Below, in pieces: positions 52,991-62,599 of a DNA stretch of 64,000 nucleotides (positions are counted from its first letter, which is position 1; each line of letters begins with the position of its first letter). A model generated the notes under the pieces. It saw only the letters and a list, made by a program, of their open reading frames with translations, was not told the DNA's origin and did no database searches. The stretch comes from Mucilaginibacter terrigena (GTDB lineage Bacteria > Bacteroidota > Bacteroidia > Sphingobacteriales > Sphingobacteriaceae). The position numbers and the translations under genes were made by a program. The stretch is taken from contig NZ_SEWG01000006.1 of NCBI RefSeq assembly GCF_004168255.1, positions 162,652 through 226,651 on the forward strand. Reading direction: 5' to 3'.

Positions 52991-53635
52991 ATGGAAAAGG
53001 AAAAAACAGATAAAAAGGATCACATACTCGACGTTGCCGAGCGTGTTTTTGCCGAATTAGGATATGATGGCGCATCAACCCGTGTAATATCGGGCGAAGC
53101 CGGAGTAAACATGGCCATGCTTAATTATTACTTCGGTTCAAAAGAAGGTGTTTTCCTGGCAATTTTCGATCGCCGCATCTCCACATTCCAATCGGTATTG
53201 CTTAGCATAGGCAATGACGAAAGCACAAGCTGGTGGGAAAAGCTGGATAAATATATAGACAGCTACGTAGAGAAGGTTATCAATAACAACTGTTTCCACG
53301 TAATGCTTCACCGCGAGATCTCTAAATCAAAAAAAACCGAGCTTACCGACCAGATAACCGGCATTATCATGAAAAACGTAAGCGTATTGCAGGATATAGT
53401 AGACGGCGGTATAAAAAGCGGAGAGTTTAGCAAGGATGCCGATCCGCAATTTATAGTAGCCACGGTATTTGGCACTAAAAGTTATATCGTTAACACACCG
53501 CATATTTCGTCGGTAATTATAGGGTACGATGTAATGGATGCTAAAAATCAGGACGAGAAATTGAAGCCCCGGTTAAAAACATATCTCAAAAAACTGTTAA
53601 AAGCTTATTTACAGAATGAAAATGACAACAAATAA
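52991..53635 (+). CDS. TetR/AcrR family repressor of the efflux operon
   Basis: 214 residues from ATG 52991 (MEKEKTDKKDHILDVAERVF). The HTH is GASTRVISGEAGVNMAMLNYYFGSKEGVF (about 28-56), typical of AcrR-type regulators. The C-terminal domain binds the inducer. It is the first gene of the tetR-tolC-emrA-emrB unit, overlapping tolC by 20 bases. The upstream GTG at 52973 lies within the promoter and is rejected. Two palindromes in the promoter region are candidate operators. Confidence 0.93.
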   Translation: MEKEKTDKKDHILDVAERVFAELGYDGASTRVISGEAGVNMAMLNYYFGSKEGVFLAIFDRRISTFQSVLLSIGNDESTSWWEKLDKYIDSYVEKVINNNCFHVMLHREISKSKKTELTDQITGIIMKNVSVLQDIVDGGIKSGEFSKDADPQFIVATVFGTKSYIVNTPHISSVIIGYDVMDAKNQDEKLKPRLKTYLKKLLKAYLQNENDNK

Positions 53636-54986
53636 ATATATACACTTGAAACCTTTACAAATTAACAAAGCCTTAAAGGCGGCGGGCAGTATAGCAATGT
53701 TACTATTGGCTTTACTGGTTACCAACCCCACCGCCGCGCAGGACAGGACAATTACCCTTGACGAAGCCATTAAGCTTGGGCTGGATAACAGCAAGGTGCT
53801 TAAACTTTCGCAATCGCGTATTGACCAGGCCGTGTCGCAGTATCAGCAGGCAAAAGACCGCTCGTTACCAACGGCCAGCGCAGGTTTTGGCTACAACCGC
53901 GCGCAGATCCCGGCCAACAAATTAAACTTTGGCGAAGAAAGCCTGAAGCTGCCTACCAGTGCAAACGCGTACCTGGGCACTTTATCTGTTAACTACTCGA
54001 TATGGGCAGGTAATAAGTTAAGGTACGCCCGCGAATCGACAACCCTATTAACAGATGTTGCCCGTTTAGATGCTGTTAACGACCGCGACCAGATAACTTA
54101 CAGTATCATCAACGCTTATTATAACCTGTATAAAGTACTGCAAAGCAAAAAAGTGGTGGATCAGAATCTATCTACCATCGATGCGCAGATCAAACAGTCG
54201 CAGCGCTTTTTTGAGCAGGGTTTGGTTACCAAAAACGATGTGCTGCGTTTCCAGTTGCAGCGTTCGAATATCGAACTGAACGGCATCGACCTGGAAAATA
54301 ACCGGCGCATTATCAATTACAACATGGATATTTTGTTAGGGCTGCCCGAAGGTACCGAACTTAATATCGCGCAGATAACCGAGGCCGACAGGTCGGCCAT
54401 GCCTTTAACTACTTACCTGGATTCGGCAATGAGCAACCGCCCCGAATTTAAACAACTGGATTTGCGCACACAGGTTGCCGATCTTAATATCAAAAGCATA
54501 AAGGCCAATACATCGCCATCGCTTTCGGCATCGGGCAGTGCATATTATGTGGGCGTATCGGCCAACCCGCTGCCAAAAAGCGGCAACTTTATTACACCTA
54601 TATCAATTGGGCTAACATTAGGATGGGATTTTGGCAGCCTTTGGACCAATAAAAACAAGGTTAACGAAGCCAAACTGCAGCGCGAAGAAGTGATCATTAA
54701 TCGCGGTATCACTACGGATAACGTAAAGAACGAGGTGAACCAAAGCTACCAGAACTATAAAGCCGCATTGGATAAAATAGCCCTGCTGCAAACCTCGATC
54801 AACCAGGCTACCGAGAATAACCGCATACTGGAATCTAAGTACCGCAGCAACATATCATCAGCAACAGACCGTGCCGATGCGCAAACCCTGCTTTACCAGG
54901 CCGAAATAAACCTGGAACTGGCTAAAGCCGATGCGGGGCTTGCATACTATACCTTATTAAAATCAACAGGAAAACTTAACAGATAA
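53616..54986 (+). CDS. TolC family outer-membrane efflux protein
   Basis: 456 residues; signal peptide (about 1-42, ending NPTAAQ) with a long polar start. Two OEP repeats form the alpha-barrel (ITLDEAIKLGLDNSKVLKLSQSRIDQAVSQYQQAKDRSLPT and SLGWDFGSLWTNKNKVNEAKLQREEV). The gene is between the TetR gene and emrA, making it the channel of a tripartite pump. An alternative ATG two codons later is possible. Confidence 0.92.
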   Translation: MKMTTNKYIHLKPLQINKALKAAGSIAMLLLALLVTNPTAAQDRTITLDEAIKLGLDNSKVLKLSQSRIDQAVSQYQQAKDRSLPTASAGFGYNRAQIPANKLNFGEESLKLPTSANAYLGTLSVNYSIWAGNKLRYARESTTLLTDVARLDAVNDRDQITYSIINAYYNLYKVLQSKKVVDQNLSTIDAQIKQSQRFFEQGLVTKNDVLRFQLQRSNIELNGIDLENNRRIINYNMDILLGLPEGTELNIAQITEADRSAMPLTTYLDSAMSNRPEFKQLDLRTQVADLNIKSIKANTSPSLSASGSAYYVGVSANPLPKSGNFITPISIGLTLGWDFGSLWTNKNKVNEAKLQREEVIINRGITTDNVKNEVNQSYQNYKAALDKIALLQTSINQATENNRILESKYRSNISSATDRADAQTLLYQAEINLELAKADAGLAYYTLLKSTGKLNR

Positions 54987-55003
54987 TTACAATTTATAAA
55001 GCA

Positions 55004-56059
55004 ATGGCAAAAGAAACACAAGAAGCTCAACCTAAAAAGAAAAACAAAGTACTTCCAATTATACTGGGGGTGGTTCTTTTAGGGGGTATCATATTTGGTG
55101 TAAAAGAATATATATACTTCAGCAGGCACGTAGACACCGACGATGCACAGATAGACGGCGACATTAGCCCCGTAGTTGCCCGTGTAGGCGGCTATGTGGA
55201 CAGCCTGATGTTTGAAGAAAATACACACGTTAACAAAGGCCAGCTACTGGTTAAGCTTGACGACCGCGACTATAAAGTAAAAGTAGAGCAGGCGCAAGCC
55301 GCCCAGGTTGGCGCGAGCGCCGGCATTAACGTAGGCGAATCGCAGATATCGACCACTGCTGCCAATTCGGCAAGCGCCAGGGCGCAGGTTGCATCGGCAG
55401 CCGCAAGGTTAGAGAAGGTACAAAAGGACTATGACCGTTATGCCAACCTGGTAAAAGATGGTTCGGTTACCCAGCAGCAGTTCGACCAGGCCAAAGCCGA
55501 TCTTGATGTTGCGCGGGCTACCTACAATGCATCAAAAGATGAGTACAAAGCGGCCCAGCAGCAAATAGCAACAAGCCGCAGCATGTTAAAGGTTACCAAT
55601 ACCGGCGTAAGCCAAAAGCAGGTAGATATTGATTATGCCAAACTGCAATTAAGCTACACGGATGTAAAATCGCCGGCAAGTGGTATCGTTGCTAAAAAGA
55701 ACGTGCAGATAGGCCAGTTGGTACAGGCCGGGCAAACCTTGTTCTCGGTAGTGAATGATAACAGCATATTTGTTACCGCCAACTTTAAAGAAACTCAGCT
55801 AAACAAAATTAAGAACGGGTTAAAAGTTGACCTTAAGGTTGATGCCTATCCTGATCTGAAAGTGGAAGGCACGGTGTATAATTTTTCGCCTGCTACGGGT
55901 GCTAAATTCTCGTTACTGCCGCCTGATAACGCTACCGGTAACTTTGTTAAGGTTGTACAGCGTGTGCCTGTTAAAATTAAGATCACAGGCAGTAAAGAAG
56001 ATATCGCGAAACTACGCCCGGGCATGAGCGTTGACGTTTCGGTAATTACAAAAGACTAA
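55004..56059 (+). CDS. emrA: EmrA/HlyD family membrane fusion protein
   Basis: 351 residues, one TM near the N-terminus (about 17-36). The biotinyl-lipoyl domain starts DTDDAQIDGDISPVVARVGGYVDSLMFEENTHVNKGQLL, the EmrA hallmark; an alpha-hairpin spans about 95-200; the second half-motif YTDVKSPASGIVAKKNVQIGQLV and a beta-barrel follow. It links EmrB to the TolC-like channel. Confidence 0.93.
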   Translation: MAKETQEAQPKKKNKVLPIILGVVLLGGIIFGVKEYIYFSRHVDTDDAQIDGDISPVVARVGGYVDSLMFEENTHVNKGQLLVKLDDRDYKVKVEQAQAAQVGASAGINVGESQISTTAANSASARAQVASAAARLEKVQKDYDRYANLVKDGSVTQQQFDQAKADLDVARATYNASKDEYKAAQQQIATSRSMLKVTNTGVSQKQVDIDYAKLQLSYTDVKSPASGIVAKKNVQIGQLVQAGQTLFSVVNDNSIFVTANFKETQLNKIKNGLKVDLKVDAYPDLKVEGTVYNFSPATGAKFSLLPPDNATGNFVKVVQRVPVKIKITGSKEDIAKLRPGMSVDVSVITKD

Positions 56060-56064
56060 ATAAC

Positions 56065-57606
56065 ATGGCTGAAACTGGCTTTAAAAAATGGATAATCACC
56101 ATTACGGTGATTATGGCTTCATTACTCGAGCTGATTGATACCACCATCGTAAACGTTGCTATACCACACATACAAGGTAATCTGGGCGCTACCCTTGAGG
56201 ATATTGCCTGGGTGGTTACCGGTTATGCCGTGGCAAACGTTATCATCCTGCCTATGTCGGGGTGGCTTGGTGGCCGCTTTGGCCGTAAAAATTACTTCCT
56301 TACGTCTATTGTAGTATTTACTATAGCTTCCTTTTTATGCGGTAACGCCACTAATCTCGACGAGTTGGTAATATTCCGGATATTACAGGGGCTTGCAGGC
56401 GGGGGTTTGATATCTACCGGGCAAACCATATTACTGGAAACCTGGCCGCGCGAGCAAATTGGTACCGCTACAGCCCTGTTTGGGTTGGGTGCGGTAGTAG
56501 GCCCAACAGTAGGCCCAACCATTGGCGGATGGATAACCGAGAACTACGCATGGCCCTGGATATTTTATGTGAATATCCCCGTTGGCGCGCTGGCTATATT
56601 TTTAACTTATACGTTTGTTAGGGAAACGCCCAAGGAGGAGAAAAGGCCCATCGACTGGTGGGGCATTGGCTTACTGGCCGTTGCCGTGGGCAGCTTGCAA
56701 ACCATACTTGAAAAAGGCGAATCGGAAGATTGGTTTGCAAAAAACTATATCATCGTATTAACCATAACCGCCATACTCGGCATCATACTGTTTATATGGA
56801 GGGAACTAAGTACCGACCACCCCATCGTTAACTTCGGTATTATGCGGCACCGCAGCTTTGCTGTAGGGATGTTCACTTCCTTTATATTAGGGTTTGGGCT
56901 ATACGGCTCGGTGTTTGTGTTCCCGGTGTTTTGTCAGAATTTGCTTGGGTTTAATGCACAGCAAACGGGCGAGTTGCTGTTCCCGGGCGGCTTGTGTACC
57001 ATTGTAATGATGCCCTTTATTGGTAAAATGCTTAATAAAGGTGTCCCGGCACAGTTTATGGCTACCGCGGGTATGTTCCTGTTCTTTGTATTTACATGGA
57101 TGCTGAGCAACTCTACACTGGCAACAGGCGAGAAGGACGTATTGATCCCGTTATTGATACGTGGTGTAGGTATGGCCTTGTTATTTGTGCCTTTAACTAC
57201 CTTAGCCATGGCCGACCTGAAAGGGCCCGAAATTGGGCAGGGGTCGGGTTTGAATAACATGATGCGCCAGTTGGGTGGCTCGTTTGGTATCGCGGCTTTA
57301 ACAACTCTTATACATGTGCGCCAGGGTTATCACCGCAGCACGCTTATCGAGCATGTGAACCCTTACAACCCGGCATTTACCGAACGCTTAAACCAATTAA
57401 TGCACGGGTTTATGGCCAAAGGTAAATCGGTAATGGATGCTACACACATGGCATACGCAGCTATTGAGGGTGCCGTTATCAGGCAAACCATGCTGCTTAC
57501 TTACGATGATGCCTATTGGATATCGGGCTTAATAATGCTGTTTTCGATACCATTGCTATACCTGCAGCCCTTTAAAAAGCTAAAGGCTGTTACAGACTCC
57601 CACTAA
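56065..57606 (+). CDS. emrB: DHA2 family MFS drug efflux transporter
   Basis: 513 residues, 14 TM segments. Motif C-like and EmrB signatures: LLELIDTTIVNVAIPHIQGNLGA, GWLGGRFGRKNYFLTSIVVF, RILQGLAGGGLISTGQTIL and GLGAVVGPTVGPTIGGWI. It exports hydrophobic compounds with proton exchange, working with EmrA and TolC. Terminator follows within 45 bases. Confidence 0.94.
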   Translation: MAETGFKKWIITITVIMASLLELIDTTIVNVAIPHIQGNLGATLEDIAWVVTGYAVANVIILPMSGWLGGRFGRKNYFLTSIVVFTIASFLCGNATNLDELVIFRILQGLAGGGLISTGQTILLETWPREQIGTATALFGLGAVVGPTVGPTIGGWITENYAWPWIFYVNIPVGALAIFLTYTFVRETPKEEKRPIDWWGIGLLAVAVGSLQTILEKGESEDWFAKNYIIVLTITAILGIILFIWRELSTDHPIVNFGIMRHRSFAVGMFTSFILGFGLYGSVFVFPVFCQNLLGFNAQQTGELLFPGGLCTIVMMPFIGKMLNKGVPAQFMATAGMFLFFVFTWMLSNSTLATGEKDVLIPLLIRGVGMALLFVPLTTLAMADLKGPEIGQGSGLNNMMRQLGGSFGIAALTTLIHVRQGYHRSTLIEHVNPYNPAFTERLNQLMHGFMAKGKSVMDATHMAYAAIEGAVIRQTMLLTYDDAYWISGLIMLFSIPLLYLQPFKKLKAVTDSH

Positions 57607-57609
57607 AAA

Positions 57610-57649
57610 ACAAAGCCATTCTGCTTTTACAAGCGGAATGGCTTTTCCA
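57610..57649 (+). terminator. Terminator of the efflux operon
   Basis: AAAGCCATTCTGC / GCGGAATGGCTTTT stem-loop. Confidence 0.85.
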
Positions 57650-57743
57650 AAAAATCAACAATTAAAATTTGTAATCCCCCCGGGATCGGTAATTGTTTTA
57701 CAGTAATAAAATATTATGACAACAGGGGTTAGTAGTAATATTT

Positions 57744-57770
57744 AAGCCTTAAAATTAGGGCTTTTAAATG
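57744..57770 (-). terminator. Weak hairpin after the AhpD-like gene
   Basis: AAGCCTTAA / TTAGGGCTT stem with A/T flanks; 60 bases beyond the stop codon of the AhpD-like gene. The rest of 57650-57829 shows no gene. Confidence 0.4.
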
Positions 57771-57829
57771 AACAAACACAAATTTTATTTGACATTATTT
57801 ATAAACACGGCTAAAAATATCCGTTTTTA

Positions 57830-58414
57830 TCAGAAAATAATTTTGCCCGTGGCGGTAACCAACGATGCTATCCTAACGGCATCAAAAATGCGCTCTTCGG
57901 TAGTGCCCAATTTTATCAGCGAATCCTCGTGCGCGTTAACACACATTTCGCAGCCATTAACCGCAGAGATGGCCAGGCTCATCAATTCAAAAAACTCTTT
58001 GCCGGTAACCGGCTTCATCATCAGTTGCATACGTATCCTCGCGGGTATTTGAGTATATTTCTCCTTTTGGGTAAAATGCCTGAAACGGTAAAATATATTA
58101 TTTGATGCCAGTAACGATGCACAGCCCGCTGCCTCGGCAACATCGGCATCGGTGGCTTCGTTTTGCTTTGCCACGCCGGTATAATAGGCAATAAGCGGCG
58201 CGTTCTGGTTATTCACCGCGGTACTTAAACCAAGCAGGGCGCATTCTTTAGCGCTAAGGTGCTCGGATGTTAAGGTGCTGGCAAAGTTAAGTTTCAGGTC
58301 GCGCAGGTAACGCGATTCGCCTGTTTCTAACAGGCTAAGGGCCGGTGTACGGTATGTTTTGTCAAGCCCTGTTGTTTCCAGCAGTTCCTGAACTATTTCG
58401 GTGCTTTCGCTCAT
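57830..58414 (-). CDS. ahpD: AhpD-like alkylhydroperoxidase (carboxymuconolactone decarboxylase fold)
   Basis: 194 residues from ATG 58414 (MSESTEIVQELLETTGLDK). The redox motif is complete: NGCEMCVNAHED with Cys155, Cys158 and His162. AhpD donates electrons to AhpC, which lies just upstream on the same strand, so the two probably form an AhpC/AhpD peroxide-reduction system as in Actinobacteria. The longer frame to 58468 reads into the palindromic repeat and is not preferred. Confidence 0.92.
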   Translation of the reverse strand: MSESTEIVQELLETTGLDKTYRTPALSLLETGESRYLRDLKLNFASTLTSEHLSAKECALLGLSTAVNNQNAPLIAYYTGVAKQNEATDADVAEAAGCASLLASNNIFYRFRHFTQKEKYTQIPARIRMQLMMKPVTGKEFFELMSLAISAVNGCEMCVNAHEDSLIKLGTTEERIFDAVRIASLVTATGKIIF

Positions 58415-58438
58415 AGTGGTAGTTTTTATTAGATAAAA

Positions 58439-58531
58439 ATTAACCACAGAGGGCACAGAGGTTTTCACCGGGATTCAGAGTTTATATCTCCGTGGCCTCT
58501 GTGAACCTTTCTTTGTGTTCTCTGTGGTTAA
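58439..58531. repeat. Inverted interspersed repeat between ahpC and ahpD
   Basis: TTAACCACAGAGGGCACAGAGG and CCTCTGTG...TTCTCTGTGGTTAA form a long imperfect stem. It is a common Bacteroidota palindromic element and may stabilise or process the ahpC-ahpD mRNA. Confidence 0.65.
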
Positions 58532-58550
58532 AATATTTGTTAAGCTGTAA

Positions 58551-59096
58551 TTAAACAGTTAAAGTTTCCTGGCCTTTTTCCCAGTTGCATGGGCAAAGCT
58601 CGTCAGTTTGCAGGCCATCAAGCACACGCAAAACTTCTTTAACGTTACGGCCCACGCTTAGGTCGTTTACCGATACCCAGCGGATAATGCCGGTAGGGTC
58701 GATAATAAACGTAGCGCGGTAAGCTATCTTTTCGTTCGGCTCTAAAATACCCAGGTCTTCGGCTAATGATTTTGAGGTATCGGCCAGCATCGGGAATTTA
58801 AGGTCGCGCAGGTCGTCGTGGTGGGTTCTCCAGGCAACGTGTACAAACTCGCTATCAGTTGATGCGCCAATTAAACGGGTTTCGCGGTCGCGGAACTCGC
58901 CAAAGTTTTTGTTAAACTCGGCTATCTCTGTAGGGCATACAAAAGTGAAATCTTTTGGCCACCAGAACATTACGGTCCAAACGTTATCGTCGTTAACCAG
59001 GTATTCTGATGTTATGGTTTCAAACTCTTTGCCTTTTTCAAGACTTGTTACGGCAATTTTAGAAAATTCGGGAAATTTTTGTCCTATCGTTAACAT
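58551..59096 (-). CDS. ahpC: Peroxiredoxin AhpC (AhpD-dependent type)
   Basis: 181 residues. Peroxidatic Cys54 in KDFTFVCPTEIAEF and resolving cysteines Cys168/Cys170 in DELCPCNWEKG, the tail of AhpC enzymes that use AhpD. Also AWRTHHDDLRDLKFPMLAD. It reduces hydrogen peroxide, organic peroxides and possibly peroxynitrite. The upstream region carries a -7 element TACTTTTG and an OxyR-like site, so peroxide control is likely. Confidence 0.95.
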   Translation of the reverse strand: MLTIGQKFPEFSKIAVTSLEKGKEFETITSEYLVNDDNVWTVMFWWPKDFTFVCPTEIAEFNKNFGEFRDRETRLIGASTDSEFVHVAWRTHHDDLRDLKFPMLADTSKSLAEDLGILEPNEKIAYRATFIIDPTGIIRWVSVNDLSVGRNVKEVLRVLDGLQTDELCPCNWEKGQETLTV

Positions 59097-59124
59097 AAAG
59101 GTTATTTTATTAAAATTTATGCAA

Positions 59125-59132
59125 CAAAAGTA
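59125..59132 (-). promoter_or_regulatory. -7 element (TACTTTTG) of ahpC
   Basis: TAnnTTTG on the minus strand, about 30 bases before the ATG. The -33 region is weak, consistent with an activator-dependent promoter. Confidence 0.5.
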
Positions 59133-59166
59133 AGGATAAAAACTCGGCTGATTTTATCGCAAATAT

Positions 59167-59197
59167 CTATATGATATAGTTTTTGTCTATGAGATAA
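59167..59197. promoter_or_regulatory. OxyR-like site upstream of ahpC
   Basis: ATAG-N7-CTAT at 59176-59190, the OxyR half-site spacing, preceded by CTAT (59167-59170) and followed by ATAA (59194-59197). It lies about 60-70 bases upstream of the predicted start. The second half-site is off register by two bases. Confidence 0.4.
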
Positions 59198-59244
59198 GAT
59201 ATTGATATTGAGAATATTTATAATAAGGTTTAAATATATTTTTA

Positions 59245-61566
59245 TTAATTAAACAAATTTCCGGGATTTATCTCGGCTTTGTTGCCGCCGGGCGTAGTTA
59301 TATAAACCTTTAACGGGGTTTGCCTTATCCGGTAAGCGCCGGGCTGCAATACAGGCTGGTTGTAAATGTATTTTACCCTGATGGTGTGGTATCCTTTGGC
59401 AAGCGGCAGGGCAGGCTCGGCTTCGGTAATTTTTTGCCCGTCGATGAATACCTGTGTATCGGTGTAGGATGCCTGGCTAAAGCTATAAGCGCCATCTGCA
59501 GGGATATTGATGTACCCATTGTAAACCGCGCCAAAATTAGGATTGTCTTTTTTGAATTGCTCAGCGCTAAGCTGATCCGTTATAGCCGAATCTTTTACAG
59601 TTACATAATCCAGCTGGTCGGGCGAGGTAAATTTGTTTTTGAACAGCTTATAGCCGAGGCCGGGTTTATTGGCAGTATAATTAACGGCAGGCATTAATCC
59701 GCGATTATACATCAGTACCCGTGTAGCAATACTGCGCCTGCCCGATGGGGTAATAACGCGGGTTTTAAACTCGCGCTTTTCGTTTGCCGGTATGGCAAAG
59801 GTAATAGGGTTGCCGTTGTACTCCAGGTCGGTATCCAGCGGGTCGCGGCCATTTAGGGTGTAATAGATCTTTGCCCCCGGTACAACGCTTTTTGGCGCCC
59901 AGGTAAACCTTTGCCCAAACACCATGGTATCAATAACCGGCATTGGGGTAGGCACGCGGTAGTTGTAACCCTTTGCATCTAACCGGGCAAAATGTTTGGC
60001 CAGGCGCACATCGGCAAAATTGCTGTAATCCTTATTTGCCGGTAGGCTCCAGGCCACTTCGCTAAGCGCGAAAAGGCGCGGCATAATCTGGTATTGCAGC
60101 TTGGCCATGGTTGGCACGTACTCCGTCCACAGGTTGCCTTGCGTGCCAATGATATATTGCTGCTCTTCGGGCGTCAGTTCTTTTGATACCGGGTCGTAAT
60201 TATAAGTTTCATCAAGCGTGGCGTAACGGCCAAACGATACCGGCTCCTGCGGCGAGCCACTCTGGTAATGGTCGAAGTAGTTACCGGTGGTTTGCGGTGT
60301 CATGATAACGTTATGTTTTTGCCGGGCCGCAGCAATACCGCCTTCCTCGCCTGTCCAGCTCATTACTGTAGCGTTTGGCGCAAGCCCGCCTTCCAGGATC
60401 TCGTCCCAGCCAATAATGCTGCGGCCTTTGGAGTTGATAAATTTCTCCATCCGCTGTATAAAATAGCTTTGCACGCCATTCTCATCTTTAAGGTCTTTCT
60501 CTTTTATCAAATTCTGAACAAAAGCCGATTCTTTCCAGGGCTGTTTGTTGGCCTCATCGCCGCCCACATGTATATATTTGCCGGGGAAAAGCGCCATCAC
60601 TTCGGTAAGCACATTTTCTAAAAAGGTGAACGTTTCCTCGGTAGGGCAAAATAAGTTGTTGTAGGAGCGGGCATTGGTTTTGCTATCGGCAGGCTGTTCG
60701 CATTTAAGTTCGGGATAGGCGCGCAGGGCGGCTTCGCAATGCGCAGGCATCTCAATTTCGGGCACTATGTTAATGAACCTGTCTGCGGCAAATTTTACCA
60801 CATCGCGGATGTCGTCCTGGGTGTAGTAACCGCCGTAGGTAAGACTGTCGGGCCAGTCGCGGTTGGTGCCAAACATAGTTTGGTCGCGGTAGCCGCCCAC
60901 CTGGGTAAGCTTAGGATATTTTTTGATCTCGATACGCCAGCCCTGTCCATCCACCAAATGCCAGTGAAAATTATTGATCTTGTAGGCTGCCAGCAGCTCT
61001 ATTACCTGCTTAACCTGCGGCACCGTGAAAAAGTGGCGCGATACATCCAGCATCATGCCCCTATAGCCAAAGCGCGGCGCATCTTCAATAACCACGCAAG
61101 GCAGCTTTTCGGTACCTGATGTAGCCACCGGGAACAGCTGCATAAAGGTTTGCATCCCATAAAATAAGCCCGCCCCTTTACCAATAATAGTAATGCGATG
61201 TGGGGTAATAGTAAGCTTGTAACCTTCTTTTGGCAGCTTATCGGCACCTATGGAAGTTAGCACCAGCGTTGTGCCTTTTGTTGATTTTATTTTTGAATTG
61301 TACTTGCCAAACTTGTTATTAAAATGCCGGTTATTCAGCAAAAAATCCCGCAGGAAAGAAATGGTTTTATCTTTTGGGTTATCGGCCTTTACCTGGGTTA
61401 GCTGACTAAAAACAAATACCCCGCTGTTTTTTGTAATAGACGCCGGCGCAGGGATAATACCCAGCTGAGGGTCGTCGGCAGGTGTTTGTGCTTTGGTTTG
61501 CAGGTTTAACGCGAGTAGCAGGCTTAAAGCAAACAATACTTTTTTGGGCAGATGAGTTACGGTCAT
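59245..61566 (-). CDS. GH20 beta-N-acetylhexosaminidase
   Basis: 773 residues with a signal peptide (about 1-27, ending QTKAQ). A GH20b domain (about 30-160) precedes the catalytic barrel: NFHWHLVDGQGWRIEIKKYP, the catalytic Asp-Glu pair in YIHVGGDEANKQPWKES and VMSWTGEEGG. The C-terminal region (about 530-773) has a chitobiase-type beta domain and a PA14-like module. It releases terminal GlcNAc or GalNAc from glycans in the periplasm. Single-gene unit, divergent from the PfkB gene. Confidence 0.94.
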   Translation of the reverse strand: MTVTHLPKKVLFALSLLLALNLQTKAQTPADDPQLGIIPAPASITKNSGVFVFSQLTQVKADNPKDKTISFLRDFLLNNRHFNNKFGKYNSKIKSTKGTTLVLTSIGADKLPKEGYKLTITPHRITIIGKGAGLFYGMQTFMQLFPVATSGTEKLPCVVIEDAPRFGYRGMMLDVSRHFFTVPQVKQVIELLAAYKINNFHWHLVDGQGWRIEIKKYPKLTQVGGYRDQTMFGTNRDWPDSLTYGGYYTQDDIRDVVKFAADRFINIVPEIEMPAHCEAALRAYPELKCEQPADSKTNARSYNNLFCPTEETFTFLENVLTEVMALFPGKYIHVGGDEANKQPWKESAFVQNLIKEKDLKDENGVQSYFIQRMEKFINSKGRSIIGWDEILEGGLAPNATVMSWTGEEGGIAAARQKHNVIMTPQTTGNYFDHYQSGSPQEPVSFGRYATLDETYNYDPVSKELTPEEQQYIIGTQGNLWTEYVPTMAKLQYQIMPRLFALSEVAWSLPANKDYSNFADVRLAKHFARLDAKGYNYRVPTPMPVIDTMVFGQRFTWAPKSVVPGAKIYYTLNGRDPLDTDLEYNGNPITFAIPANEKREFKTRVITPSGRRSIATRVLMYNRGLMPAVNYTANKPGLGYKLFKNKFTSPDQLDYVTVKDSAITDQLSAEQFKKDNPNFGAVYNGYINIPADGAYSFSQASYTDTQVFIDGQKITEAEPALPLAKGYHTIRVKYIYNQPVLQPGAYRIRQTPLKVYITTPGGNKAEINPGNLFN

Positions 61567-61672
61567 AACAAGCAGATAGTGTGTGAGATATTTGGTATGA
61601 AATGCTAAAATACTACAATAGCCTGTGGTTTACTATATTAGCCATGTAACAAATAATTGACAGGCAGAATAT

Positions 61673-61680
61673 TACATTTG
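61673..61680 (+). promoter_or_regulatory. -7 element (TACATTTG) of the PfkB kinase gene
   Basis: TAnnTTTG, 35 bases before the ATG. The nearest TTG (61657) is at a short spacer of 13, so the -33 element is uncertain. Confidence 0.45.
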
Positions 61681-61714
61681 TACCCACCCGAATTATAAAA
61701 TTGAATTTTACTAC

Positions 61715-62581
61715 ATGTACGATATTTGCTGTATAGGCCACATTACCTTAGATAAAATTGTAACCCCCAGGGCTGTTAAACACATGGCGGGCGGTACCGC
61801 TTTTTATTTTTCGAACGCTATGCGCAACATGGATGCGCGTTATAAACTGGTTACCGCGGTTGCCGATACCGAGTTGCCAAGCGTAACCGACCTGATCAAT
61901 AAAGGTATCGAAGTAAAAGTGTTGCCCAGCGCCCATACGGTTTATTTTGAGAATATTTATGGCGAGAACCAGGATAACCGTACCCAGCGTGTTTTGCAAA
62001 AAGCTGATGCCTTTACCGCCGAAGATATTTTAGATGTAGAAGCTATTATTTTCCATTTAGGCCCGCTGCTGGCCGATGATATGTCGACCGACCTGATCAA
62101 GGCATTGTTTAGCCGGGGCAATGTGTCGGTAGATGCGCAGGGCTACCTGCGCGAGGTAATAGAACAGGGCGTACATGCCATTGACTGGGCCGATAAAAAG
62201 GAAGCTCTGCAATACATCGACGTATTAAAAGTAAATGAACACGAACTGGAGGTGCTTACCGGTATTGCCGATATAAAAGAAGGCGCCAAAGTACTGGCCG
62301 AATGGGGCGTAAAAGAGGTGGTGGTAACCCTGGGCAGCATGGGGTCTATAATTTATCACGACAATATTTATTACACCATCCCAGCCTACAAACCTACCGA
62401 CGTGGTAGACGCTACAGGCTGTGGCGACACCTACATGGCCGGCTACCTCTACAAACGCGTTAAGGGAGCTGATGTTCAAAAAGCCGGGGAGTTTGCAGCA
62501 GCCATGGCAGGCTTAAAAATTGAAACTTCGGGGCCGTTTGAGGGAAGTGAATCGGAAGTTTTAGCGATGATGGAGCGGTAG
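61715..62581 (+). CDS. PfkB family carbohydrate kinase
   Basis: 288 residues. N-terminal signature YDICCIGHITLDKIV and HMAGGTAFYFSNAM with the substrate-binding Gly-Gly; C-terminal catalytic motif DVVDATGCGDTYMAGYL containing the catalytic Asp (GCGD instead of the usual GAGD). Substrate unknown; the family includes ribokinase, fructokinase and inosine kinase. It is a single gene next to the tRNA-fragment array. Confidence 0.9.
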   Translation: MYDICCIGHITLDKIVTPRAVKHMAGGTAFYFSNAMRNMDARYKLVTAVADTELPSVTDLINKGIEVKVLPSAHTVYFENIYGENQDNRTQRVLQKADAFTAEDILDVEAIIFHLGPLLADDMSTDLIKALFSRGNVSVDAQGYLREVIEQGVHAIDWADKKEALQYIDVLKVNEHELEVLTGIADIKEGAKVLAEWGVKEVVVTLGSMGSIIYHDNIYYTIPAYKPTDVVDATGCGDTYMAGYLYKRVKGADVQKAGEFAAAMAGLKIETSGPFEGSESEVLAMMER

Positions 62582-62599
62582 AAGAAACTGCAACTAAAA

